From positions 3,906,001 through 3,970,000 of the forward strand of contig NZ_CP054932.1 of the NCBI RefSeq assembly GCF_013364275.1: a stretch of DNA of 64,000 nucleotides, read 5' to 3'. This document shows, one piece after another, positions 29,921-37,907 of this stretch; positions within the stretch are counted from its first letter, which is position 1, and each line of letters opens with the position of its first letter. This stretch comes from Actinomadura sp. NAK00032. Lineage in GTDB: Bacteria > Actinomycetota > Actinomycetes > Streptosporangiales > Streptosporangiaceae. A model generated the notes under the pieces. It was not told the DNA's origin, made no database searches, and saw nothing but the letters and a program-made list of their open reading frames with translations. The position numbers were made by a program, and so were the translations under genes.

Positions 29921-30540
29921 TCAGGGTTCGGTGCGGTCGAGGTGGACGAGGCCACGAGTCACGGCTGCCGGCCATACGATGGCATGCTGTTGGTCCGGGA
30001 TGACCTCGCTGCGGATCCTGAAGGCCGGGTGCGTGTGCAGCCGGGCGGTGAAGCGTGCCAGGTCGGCGACCATGTCGAGCCCGGCCAAGGATTCCCGTAT
30101 CGCGGTGGGCAGGACGGGCCAGCCGCGGTCCGGGCTGTTCTCCCGTTCGCCCACGGCCAGGTACACGTCGCCGGTCGCCCGGTCTGCGACAGGGGCGCGC
30201 TGCGCGTCGAGCAGCAGATGGTCGTCCCACCAGAGCGACGGGCTGACCGCCAGGAACCGGCGGAAGCCCTCCGGGCGGCGCGTCAGGACCCAGCAGGTGA
30301 GCAGGCTGCCGAGGGAGAAGCCCCCGAGTCCTCGATCAGCGGGATCGAGCGGATGAGCCGACTCCGCGAACGGCGCGATCACGTGGCGGATCAAGTCGAG
30401 CACCGCCGCCTGTCCCGTACGGGGTCTCGCCGAGGAGGTACATCACGGCGACCGGCTGGTCCGCGTCCGCGCAGGGCGGGAGGCGGAACGGACACGCGGA
30501 CATGCCGGCGGTCCGTGGGCTCGTCGCCGGTGACCGGCAT
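29921..30540 (-). pseudogene. Esterase (enterochelin/ferri-bacillibactin esterase-like alpha/beta hydrolase), frameshifted and internally deleted
   Basis: The 3' part (29921-30403) is an open frame of 160 residues with the family pattern DRGLGGFSLGSLLTCW, where GFSLGS is the nucleophile elbow, then FLAVSPSLWWDD, and a late His in DQQHAIVWP. Upstream, in other minus frames, the expected N-terminal blocks survive as DRRHVRVSVP and DADQPVAVMYLLGE. About 90 residues normally between the YLLDG block and the nucleophile region are missing and the frame shifts. The pieces are therefore remnants of one gene. An internal GTG could still express the C-terminal fragment, but without the full fold it should be inactive. 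Confidence 0.7.
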
Positions 30541-30647
30541 GTGTTGCACCGATCCCGGTACGTCCACCGGTCCGCGGGTCCAGTCCGCGGTCCTGCGCGA
30601 CTCCAACGATTCGGCCGGCCCGCGGCGGGCCGGGTACCCGCGGCGGG

Positions 30648-31574
30648 TCAGGCGCCGGCGGTGATGTCCTCGGGCGCGTGGACGCGCGCCACCTCGGGAG
30701 TACGGGCGTCCAGCCGGATCTTCGCGAGGGCCTGGCGGCCGAGATCGGCCGCTCCGGCGTGCTTGATCTCGGCCGGGGTGAGGTACACGGCGAGGTCGGG
30801 GAAGACGACCAGCCTGCCGCCGTCGTCGGCGGGGGCGGTCCGGAAGTCGTCCGGGTCGCGCGGGGCCGTGAGCCGTTCCCGGGCGAAGACCGCCGCCGGA
30901 TCCGGCTCGCGGGTTCCAGCGGGGGCGAAGGTGCCGTTGCGGAAGTACACCGTGGTCTGGGCCCGGTCGCCCGCGGCGAGGGCGGCGGGCGCCGCGCGCG
31001 CCGGCGGGTCGGGCGGGCGCCGGGTGAGCGTGCGACGCGCGCTCTGCCGCCGGATCCGCCAGAGCTTGGCCACCGTCCAGATGAGGACCAGCGGCCACAG
31101 CACGAGCAGCGCCACCAGCAGGCCCGCTCCGGGCGCGTCCACCTTGACGCGGAGCGCCTCGCTGTACTGGTCGCAGTCGACCGCGACGTAGTCGGTGGCG
31201 GGTGCCCGGAACGCCCCGACCCATCGGTACCCCTTGATCTCCGCCGCGTCGCCGCCGTGCCGGGCCCGGTCCAGGGTCACCGGGTAGGTGCCGTTCCGCC
31301 CGACCAGCGTGCAGGAGCCGGGGTCGTCGGCGGACGTCACGATGTGGATCCGGTAGCGCAGGCCCTCGTCCACCCAGAGGACGGCGCGGGAGTCGCCGGG
31401 CACGCTTCCGGGCCGGACGGCGTCGACCGTGCTCGCGGTGAGCAGCGCGTGGTGCGTTCCCCAGAACAGCACGGTGAGCAGGACGAGCAGGGCCAGCGGC
31501 CCGACCGGGACCAGGTAGGAACGCCAGGACGTGGCGAACGGCACCCGATACCGATATGTCACCTTCTTTGGCAC
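30648..31574 (-). CDS. Two-pass membrane protein of unknown function
   Basis: A protein of about 308 residues with two hydrophobic spans, near residues 20-45 (LVPVGPLALLVLLTVLFWG) and 152-172 (LLVALLVLWPLVLIWTV). The roughly 100 residues between them contain two Cys and probably face outside. The C-terminal 130 residues are soluble, presumably cytoplasmic, and start with an Arg-rich stretch. I do not recognise a family. The start is uncertain: GTG at 31574 leaves only 41 nt to the divergent M16 gene, so a later GTG (at the VPFATSW segment) may be used. The context suggests shared regulation with the peptidase. Confidence 0.6.
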   Translation of the reverse strand: MPKKVTYRYRVPFATSWRSYLVPVGPLALLVLLTVLFWGTHHALLTASTVDAVRPGSVPGDSRAVLWVDEGLRYRIHIVTSADDPGSCTLVGRNGTYPVTLDRARHGGDAAEIKGYRWVGAFRAPATDYVAVDCDQYSEALRVKVDAPGAGLLVALLVLWPLVLIWTVAKLWRIRRQSARRTLTRRPPDPPARAAPAALAAGDRAQTTVYFRNGTFAPAGTREPDPAAVFARERLTAPRDPDDFRTAPADDGGRLVVFPDLAVYLTPAEIKHAGAADLGRQALAKIRLDARTPEVARVHAPEDITAGA

Positions 31575-31615
31575 CCGCGAATTGTACGATCTTGCGGCTG
31601 GGAAAGGGAGATCAT

Positions 31616-34114
31616 GTGGACGTGACGCGGACCGAGATCGACGGCGTGCCCGTGTTCTGGAGCGAGGGCGCGCCGGCCGATGACGGCTATCGCGCGGCGC
31701 TGGTGTTCCGTGTGGGAAGGGCCGACGAGTCCCTGTCGAGGGGCGGCCTCAGCCACCTGGTGGAGCATCTGGTGCTGCACGCCCTCGGCGATACCGAATA
31801 TCACCACAATGGCGTCGTCGGTGCCGACACCACCATGTTCGTCACCCATGGGGAGCCGGAGAAAGTCGCCGACTTTCTGACGGCGGTGTGCCATTCGCTG
31901 GGCGCGCCCCCCATGGAACGCCTCGAAGCGGAGAAGAACATCCTGCGGACGGAGGCCGAGGGGCGCGACGCTGGCATGGTGGGCCGATTGCTGGTGTGGC
32001 GTTACGGCGCGGCCACCTTTGGCCTGCCCGCCTATCCCGAGCACGGTCTCGCAGCCGTCACCTCCGATGACGTCGAAGAATGGACGGCGCGCTGGTTCAC
32101 CAGGAACAACGCGGCACTGGTGCTCATCGGCGGCCCTCCGCCGGAAGGGCTCACGCTGCCGCTTCCCGCGGGGGAGCGGCGACCGTGCCCGGAACCGACC
32201 AGCGCGCTGCCCCGGACGCCCGCCTATTTCAACACCGACGTCAACGGCGTCGCGCTGACCGGCATCGTGCCCCAGAGCGCCGCCGCCGGGGTCTACGTCG
32301 ACGTCCTCGGCCGCCGTCTCCACCGCGTGCTGCGGCGGGAGAACGCGCTGAGCTACACGACGAGCGTCGACTTCTCGCCGCGCCCCGGCGACACCGCGGA
32401 GATCCTCGCGTTCGCCGACGGGCTCGCGGAGGCGCGTCCGGAACTGGCGGAGCGTTTCCGCGCGGAGATCGAACGCCTCGCCGCCGAGCCGGTGGACGCG
32501 GCCGAACTGGCCGAAGTGGTGGCGGCGCGACGCGCCGGCGTGGCCTCTGACGAGGCCCGCGCCTCGCCGGCGATGGCCTCGTGCCTGGCCGAGTTGACGG
32601 GGGCTCCGCCGCTCGCGCTGGAAGAGACCTTCGCCGCGCTGGACGAGCTCGGGCCGGAGGACGTCCAGGAGGTCGGCAGGACCATGCTGGACACCGCGCT
32701 GCTGATGCTTCCGGAAGGCGAGGAGCCGCAGGGCGCGCGGTTCGCCGCGGCACCGGTCGCCTCGGCGGTCGCGGTCGAGGGCCGGATCCACACCCGCCCC
32801 GACGAGGCTCAGCGCGGGCTGATCGTCGGCAGGGACGGGGTCACCTCGCTGACCGGCCCGGCCATGGCCACCGTCCGCTTCGATCAGTGCGCCGCCGTGC
32901 TCGCCTGGCCGGACGGGCAACGCGTGCTGGTCGGCCTGGACGGAATGATGGTCGGGGTCGAGCCGAACCTCTGGAACGCCGGCTCCGACGCGGTCGCCGA
33001 CATCGACCGGTACGCCCCCGCCGAGGCGGTCGTGCCCATGCCCGAGCGTCCCGCCGAGCGCATCCCGCCCCGCATCGGCACGGCGCCGGTGGCCGAGCCG
33101 GACGCCGGCGGCACGGCGCGGGCCGGTGCGGTGGCCGCCCTCTTCGGGCTTCCCGCCAAGGCCAGGGCGCGGCGGCGCGAGCCCGCCTGGCGGGACGAGG
33201 CACTCGCGGCGACGCTGCCGCGGGTGCGCGGCGGCGACCTGCGCGCGGGACGGGAACTGCTGGCCGGCACCCGCGACGACGCCGAGACCCGCAGCCTCTA
33301 CGTGGAGAGCCTCACCGACGCCGCGCTCGGGCAGGGCGCGCGGCTGGCGGAGCTGGCCGCGGCCGACCCCGCCGACCCGGACCTGTGCCTGTGGCTCGGC
33401 GCGACCCGCGTCGGCGAGGCGTGGAAAGCGCGCAGCGCCTGCCGTGCCGTATACGTCGATGCGGACCGGTTCGGCCGGTTCTGGCGGATGCTCGCCCTGG
33501 CGGGGCCCCCGCTCCACCGCGCCGCCGAGCTGCTGCCCGCCGACCCCGTCCCCTGGGACAGGCTCCAGTGGCACGGGCTCGGCATGCAGCTCGGACGGGA
33601 CGAGCTGGACCGCGTCTGGCGGGAGCTCATCGCGCGAAACCCGTTCCTCTACGCGGGCCACATCTCCCGCTCCCAGGTGCTCTGCAGGAAGTGGTGGGGT
33701 TCGGACGCCGAAGTGCTCGACTTCGCCGAGACGGCCACCGCCGCGGCCGAGCCCGGGGACCCGGTCACCGCGGTGCTCGCGGTCGCCCACCTGGAGATCG
33801 GCGGCGAGATCGGCACCTGGGACGACCTGAACGGCTACCTGGCGCGCCCCTCGGTGCACGCCGCCCTGGTGGAGGCCGCCGACCGGTGGCAGTCGGGCGA
33901 GCGCCCGCATCCCCGGAACCTGGAGGCCCATCACTTCTTCGGGGCGGTGTTCTACCGGGCCGGTGACCACGACCGGGCCCGGCGGCATTTCGTCCAGGCG
34001 GGCCGTACCAAGGCTCCCGGCCGCGCATGGGCGTACGCGGACGACCCCGACCGGCTGCTGGCACGGGCCCGGCGGGACGTCCGCGCCAAGGCGTCCGCCG
34101 GAACGGGGAGCTAG
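31616..34114 (+). CDS. M16-type zinc metallopeptidase fused to a helical DUF4034-like C-terminal region
   Basis: An 832-residue protein. The N-terminal 430 residues have an M16 (pitrilysin/insulinase) layout: inverted zinc motif HLVEH (His47, Glu50, His51), the downstream Glu in NILRTEAEGRD, and the second-domain segment LRRENALSYTTSVDF. Catalytic residues appear intact. Residues about 540-832 are helical, with WRELIARNPFLYAGHISRSQ, KWWGSDAEVLDFAETA and a terminal TPR-like FFGAVFYRAGDHDRARRHF. This resembles DUF4034-type proteins. GTG at 31616 follows AAGGGAG by 5 nt. No signal peptide is present, so it acts in the cytosol unless exported otherwise. Its substrate is unknown. The stop overlaps the convergent TPR gene by 4 nt. 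Confidence 0.75.
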   Translation: MDVTRTEIDGVPVFWSEGAPADDGYRAALVFRVGRADESLSRGGLSHLVEHLVLHALGDTEYHHNGVVGADTTMFVTHGEPEKVADFLTAVCHSLGAPPMERLEAEKNILRTEAEGRDAGMVGRLLVWRYGAATFGLPAYPEHGLAAVTSDDVEEWTARWFTRNNAALVLIGGPPPEGLTLPLPAGERRPCPEPTSALPRTPAYFNTDVNGVALTGIVPQSAAAGVYVDVLGRRLHRVLRRENALSYTTSVDFSPRPGDTAEILAFADGLAEARPELAERFRAEIERLAAEPVDAAELAEVVAARRAGVASDEARASPAMASCLAELTGAPPLALEETFAALDELGPEDVQEVGRTMLDTALLMLPEGEEPQGARFAAAPVASAVAVEGRIHTRPDEAQRGLIVGRDGVTSLTGPAMATVRFDQCAAVLAWPDGQRVLVGLDGMMVGVEPNLWNAGSDAVADIDRYAPAEAVVPMPERPAERIPPRIGTAPVAEPDAGGTARAGAVAALFGLPAKARARRREPAWRDEALAATLPRVRGGDLRAGRELLAGTRDDAETRSLYVESLTDAALGQGARLAELAAADPADPDLCLWLGATRVGEAWKARSACRAVYVDADRFGRFWRMLALAGPPLHRAAELLPADPVPWDRLQWHGLGMQLGRDELDRVWRELIARNPFLYAGHISRSQVLCRKWWGSDAEVLDFAETATAAAEPGDPVTAVLAVAHLEIGGEIGTWDDLNGYLARPSVHAALVEAADRWQSGERPHPRNLEAHHFFGAVFYRAGDHDRARRHFVQAGRTKAPGRAWAYADDPDRLLARARRDVRAKASAGTGS

Positions 34115-34611
34115 CCGGCGGCCTCGTCCGGCATGAGGGCCTTCGCATAGTCGGCGAGCGAGCGGCTGTACTGGGGGAGGTGGCGGGAAAGCGCGCCGAG
34201 GGCGAGCGCCACCGCCTCCCTCTCGCGGCCGAGGTCGGTGAGGGCCAGCGCCAGGAACGCGGTCACGGCGTCGTCGAGGGCGTCGGAGCCGGCGTCGCGC
34301 TCGGCGGTCAGGAGGGCGGCGCTCTCCTCGGCCCGGCCGAGGTTGCGGAGCGTGCTGGCGTACTGGACGGCCGCCTCGCGCCGGCGCTTCCCGTCCAGCC
34401 CGGCGGCGAACGCCCGCTCGTAGTGGACGGCGGCCTCCGCCTCGTGGCCGATCGAGTCGTGCGCGGACGCCAGTTCGAACTCGGCGACGGCGTCGCCGGG
34501 CGGCAGCTCGCCGGCCAGCGCCTCGACCTTCGCGAGGAAGTCGGCGGGCTCGTGGTCGTCGAACGCGGCCCAGAGTTCGGCGATCCGCCGCTCCCAATCC
34601 GGGGTGATCAT
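34111..34611 (-). CDS. Tetratricopeptide repeat protein (TPR_5-like)
   Basis: A 166-residue all-helical protein. The start is MITPDWERRIAEL; longer frames upstream carry non-homologous Arg-rich sequence. Helical hairpin repeats such as FELASAHDSIGHEAEAAVHY, AAVQYASTLRNLGRAEESAA and AFLALALTDLGREREAVAL follow the TPR pattern, and the layout matches the small actinobacterial TPR_5 family. It is presumably a protein-binding adaptor. It converges with the M16 gene, overlapping its stop by 4 nt. Confidence 0.8.
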   Translation of the reverse strand: MITPDWERRIAELWAAFDDHEPADFLAKVEALAGELPPGDAVAEFELASAHDSIGHEAEAAVHYERAFAAGLDGKRRREAAVQYASTLRNLGRAEESAALLTAERDAGSDALDDAVTAFLALALTDLGREREAVALALGALSRHLPQYSRSLADYAKALMPDEAAG

Positions 34612-34728
34612 GCCTGTGAGGATAGGGGGACGGGGCCGCCGGCCGGTGCGGCGGCCTTGATCGCTAGGGTCGCAACGGTGCTGCAACCTGCGATGCGGCA
34701 CAATTGGACCGCTCGACACTGGTCGGGA

Positions 34729-35097
34729 TCATGGTCGCGTCGGTGCCAACCCACACATCTGCACCGGCGCGGCCACCGAGGCCGAGGCGGCGGCCATGCC
34801 GTCGCGGAAGCCGGTGAGCCGCGCTGTGGGGACGGCGTGGAGACGGGCGAGGACCCGGCCCTGCTGGACGGCGGCGGCGCGCGGATCGGCGGACGTGATG
34901 TCCGCGCGGCCGGGGAGCCGGGTGATCAGGACCGCGGGCCGTCCGGAGCATGCTCCGTGCGGGTCGGCGGCGATGAGGCGCGGGGCCCAACCGTCCAGGC
35001 CGGCCAGGACTTCGAGGACGTGGGCCTCGTTCGCGGCGGCGGTGTCGCCGGCCGCCTCGTCGGCCCAGGCCTCGGCGGGCGGCTGCTCCCCGGTCAT
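34729..35097 (-). pseudogene. Truncated APH-type phosphotransferase fragment
   Basis: A 122-residue reading frame with the middle part of aminoglycoside phosphotransferase/choline kinase-like proteins: VLEVLAGLDGWAPRLIAAD, RPAVLITRLPGRADI and GRVLARLHAVP. The N-terminal nucleotide-binding strands are short, and the catalytic loop (HGDxxxxN) and DFG-like motif, normally 70-100 residues further on, are absent, so it cannot be an active kinase. The sequence becomes unrelated after about 34790. Its ATG overlaps the stop of the XRE regulator (ATGA), a remnant of a coupled regulator-kinase pair. Confidence 0.65.
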
Positions 35098-35867
35098 CCG
35101 GCCGCCGCCGTGGGCGAGGTGAAGTATTCGGCGCTCTCGGCGTCCACGGGGTAGTAGGACTCGATGGCGATCTCGTCCAGCGTGATGTCCAGCGGCGTGC
35201 CGAACGTGGTGATCGTCGAGAAGAGCCGCACCTCCCGGCCGCCGATGCGGATGATCATCGGGATCACCACGTCGGCGTCGGCCGAGGCGCCGGTCGGGTC
35301 GCCGGGGGCGAGCAGCTCCTCGTAGAGCGCGGTGAGCTCGGGGTCGGGGGCCTTCGCCAGCTGGCGGAGGATCCTGGCGCGGAAGATCGCGCGCACATCG
35401 CCCAGGTTGGCGACCAGCGGGGCGAACCCGCGCGGGTCGAGGCCGAGCCGGATCAGGTTGACCGGGGGCCGCAGGAGGTCGGGGTGGACGGTCGCGAAGA
35501 ACGGTTCGACGGCGCGGTTGGTCATCAGGATGTTCCAGCGGCGGTCGAAGACCAGCGCCGGATACGGCTCGTGGGCCTTGAGCACCCTGGCGACCGCGTC
35601 CCGCGCCGCGGGCAGGGCGTCGCCGCCGAGCGGCCGTTCGGGGTACCGGGGGGCGAAGCCGGCAGCGAGCAGCAGCCGGTTGCGCTCGCGCAGCGGCACG
35701 TCGAGATGCTCGGCGAGCCGCAGGACCATGGCGGCGCTCGGGTTCGACCTGCCCGTCTCGACCAGGCTGACATGGCGGGCCGAGACGTCGGCGGCGATCG
35801 CGAGGTCGAGCTGGCTGATCCGCCGGTGGTGCCGCCACCGGCGCAGGAGGTCCCCGAACGTGTCCAC
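35094..35867 (-). CDS. XRE family regulator with MmyB-type ligand-binding domain
   Basis: A 257-residue transcription factor. Residues 5-62 are a Cro/XRE helix-turn-helix (ISQLDLAIAADVSARHVSLV, ETGRSNPS). Residues about 95-250 match the MmyB-like ligand-binding domain (YPALVFDRRWNILMTNRAVE, NLIRLGLDPRGFAPLVANLG, and FSTITTFGTPLDITLDEIAI near the end), which is PAS-like and binds small hydrophobic ligands. The start is GTG. It is divergent from the NTF2-like gene, 87 nt apart, which is the usual target layout for this family. It is translationally coupled to the truncated kinase fragment. Confidence 0.9.
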   Translation of the reverse strand: MDTFGDLLRRWRHHRRISQLDLAIAADVSARHVSLVETGRSNPSAAMVLRLAEHLDVPLRERNRLLLAAGFAPRYPERPLGGDALPAARDAVARVLKAHEPYPALVFDRRWNILMTNRAVEPFFATVHPDLLRPPVNLIRLGLDPRGFAPLVANLGDVRAIFRARILRQLAKAPDPELTALYEELLAPGDPTGASADADVVIPMIIRIGGREVRLFSTITTFGTPLDITLDEIAIESYYPVDAESAEYFTSPTAAAG

Positions 35868-35954
35868 GGTGATCGAGAGTACTCAGCGTGGCGCCGGACG
35901 CCATGAAATGGGAGTTCATCGACAAGCGCCGCGAACCGCCGAAACACTCCGTCC

Positions 35955-36344
35955 ATGACCACAGCGAACAAGGACCTCGTTCAGCGGGCATTGGGAGAAC
36001 TCATCGGGACGGGCGACGTCGAAGCCTTCGGCGCGTTCCTGAGCGACGACTTCGTCCACCACCGGCCCGACGCGACGACGTCCACCAAGAACGAATGGCT
36101 CGCCAACGTGCGCGCCGCACTCGTCCCGCTCGCCGGCATGCAGGTCGAGATCCAGCACGTGCTCGCCGACGGCGACCACGTCGTCATGTACTCCCGGCGC
36201 CGCCTTCCCGGCGGCGGCCCGGAGGTCGCGATCGTCGACATCCTGCGCGTCGACGGCGGCCTGATCGCCGAGGCGTGGGAGATCATCGAGCCGGTGGCCC
36301 GGGCCGCCGCCAACCTGAGCTGGTGGGAGCCCGGCGCGAACTAG
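35955..36344 (+). CDS. Nuclear transport factor 2 / SnoaL-like protein
   Basis: A 129-residue SnoaL-like cone-fold protein. The pattern ALGELIGTGDVEAFGAFLSD, DFVHHRPDA, then DGDHVVMYSRR and DILRVDGGLIAEAWEIIEPV is typical of the polyketide-cyclase-like group, whose members act as cyclases, isomerases or small-ligand binders. The substrate is unknown. It is divergent from the XRE/MmyB regulator and is probably controlled by it. Confidence 0.85.
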   Translation: MTTANKDLVQRALGELIGTGDVEAFGAFLSDDFVHHRPDATTSTKNEWLANVRAALVPLAGMQVEIQHVLADGDHVVMYSRRRLPGGGPEVAIVDILRVDGGLIAEAWEIIEPVARAAANLSWWEPGAN

Positions 36345-36553
36345 CGCGACGGCGCCGATGGTCGCGGCGGATCCGGGGCGGTCCAGGAAGACCGCCCTGA
36401 GACCCGCCGCGCTGAAGGCCAGCCCCATCCCGGTGCCGAACACCACGGCGAGCAGCCCGTCGGCTCCGGGCCGGGGGCGGCCGGCGTCCGGACGCCCGGC
36501 CGGTTCTCGCCGCGCCCGACGGGAGGGCGGTGGAGACGCCGTAGGCTGCTCGG
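36345..36553. promoter_or_regulatory. Intergenic region with leaderless murA promoter
   Basis: TAGGCT at 36542-36547 lies 6 nt before the GTG start of murA, placing the transcript start at the codon. The rest is GC-rich. A hydrophobic translation on the minus strand, around 36400-36480, has no start signals and is not accepted as a gene. Confidence 0.5.
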
Positions 36554-37855
36554 GTGACTGAGAAGCTTTGGCAGATCGAGCCGTCGGGGCCGCTGCGCGG
36601 GGACGTCACCGTGCGCGGGGCGAAGAACGCGGTCAGCAAGCACATGGTCGCGGCGATGCTGGGCGAGACGCCGAGCACGATCGGCAACGCGCCGGACGTC
36701 GGCGAGGTCGGCATCACCGCGGGCATGCTGGAGCACATCGGGATGTCGGTGGAGCGCTCCGGCGGGGACGTCACGGTGGTGCCGGGTCCGGTGGCGGACC
36801 CGAGCGTCGGCAAGGCGTTCACCGGGCTGAACCGCATCCCGATCCTGATGCTGGGGCCGCTGCTGCACCTGGCGGGCGAGGCGTTCGTGCCGCTGGTCGG
36901 CGGCGACCCGATCGGGCGGCGGCCGGTCGACTTCCACGTGGACGCGCTCCGGGCGTTCGGGGCCGAGGTGACGCACGAGGCCGACGGTATCCACGCGCGG
37001 GCGTCGCGCCTGGTCGGGACGCGTGTCGAGCTCCCGTACCCGAGCGTCGGCGCCACCGAGACGGTGCTGCTGGCGGCGGTGCGGGCCGAGGGCAAGACCG
37101 TCATCCGCAACGCGGCGACCGAGCCGGAGATCATCGAGCTGGCGCTGTTCCTGCAGCGGATGGGCGCGCGCATCTCGTTCGCCCCCGACCGGCGGATCGT
37201 GGTGGAGGGCGTCGAGCGGCTGAGCGGGGCGCAGACGCGGCTGGACGGCGACCGCATCGAGGCGTTCTCCTACCTGGTGGCCGGGCTGGTGACCGGGGGA
37301 GAGGTGCGGGTGCACGGCTGCCCGCAGGACCGGCTCGTCACCGCGATCACGACGCTGGCCCGGATGGGCGCCGAGTTCGAGATCACCGATGACTGGATCA
37401 TGGCGTCCGCGCCGGACGGGCTGAGCCCCGCGGCCGTGCAGACCGACACCCATCCGGGGTTCGCGACGGACTGGCAGACGCCGCTGATGGTGCTCTTCAC
37501 GCAGGCCGAGGGAATGTCGGTGCTGCACGAGACCGTGTACGAGAACCGGCTCGCGTACGTGCCGGCGCTGCAGAGCATGGGCGCGGAGATCGAGGTCTAC
37601 GACACCTGCCTGGGCGGGCCCGCCTGCCGGTACCACGACACGGCGGCGCTGCACTCGGCCGTGGTGCGGGGCGTCACCAAGCTCCGCGGCGGGGACGTGA
37701 CGATGCCCGACATCCGGGCCGGGTTCTCGGCGGTGCTGGCGGCGGCCGTCGCGGAGGGGCCGTCCACTTTGCGGGGCGTCCACCACATCGAGCGCGGCTA
37801 CCACCGCCCCGTCGAGCAGTTCAAGGCGCTGGGCCTCGCGCTGCGCGAGGGCTAG
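36554..37855 (+). CDS. murA: UDP-N-acetylglucosamine 1-carboxyvinyltransferase
   Basis: Transfers enolpyruvate from PEP to UDP-GlcNAc, the first committed step of peptidoglycan synthesis, in the cytosol. It has 433 residues with full EPSP-synthase-like repeats: RGAKNAVSK (Lys24, Asn25), YPSVGATETVLLAA, GDRIEAFSYLVAG, DIRAGFSAVLAA and HHIERGYHRPVEQF. At the active-site loop GGDPIGRRPVD the residue equivalent to E. coli Cys115 is Asp118, as in mycobacteria, which predicts insensitivity to fosfomycin. It looks divergent from the typical actinobacterial MurA, so a paralogue is possible. The message is probably leaderless from TAGGCT. Confidence 0.9.
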   Translation: MTEKLWQIEPSGPLRGDVTVRGAKNAVSKHMVAAMLGETPSTIGNAPDVGEVGITAGMLEHIGMSVERSGGDVTVVPGPVADPSVGKAFTGLNRIPILMLGPLLHLAGEAFVPLVGGDPIGRRPVDFHVDALRAFGAEVTHEADGIHARASRLVGTRVELPYPSVGATETVLLAAVRAEGKTVIRNAATEPEIIELALFLQRMGARISFAPDRRIVVEGVERLSGAQTRLDGDRIEAFSYLVAGLVTGGEVRVHGCPQDRLVTAITTLARMGAEFEITDDWIMASAPDGLSPAAVQTDTHPGFATDWQTPLMVLFTQAEGMSVLHETVYENRLAYVPALQSMGAEIEVYDTCLGGPACRYHDTAALHSAVVRGVTKLRGGDVTMPDIRAGFSAVLAAAVAEGPSTLRGVHHIERGYHRPVEQFKALGLALREG

Positions 37856-37907
37856 CGGCCCCGCTCCGGGCCACTAGGTTGGCCTGGTCATCTGCGGAGG
37901 GACGAGC

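Noticed and set aside
34690..34745. Short MarR-like stretch (AQLDRSTLVGIM) on the plus strand
   Set aside because: Too short to call, with no flanking homologous sequence. It may be debris at the truncated kinase boundary.
36380..36500. Hydrophobic minus-strand translation upstream of murA
   Set aside because: It resembles a membrane helix but has no start signal, stop context or family match.
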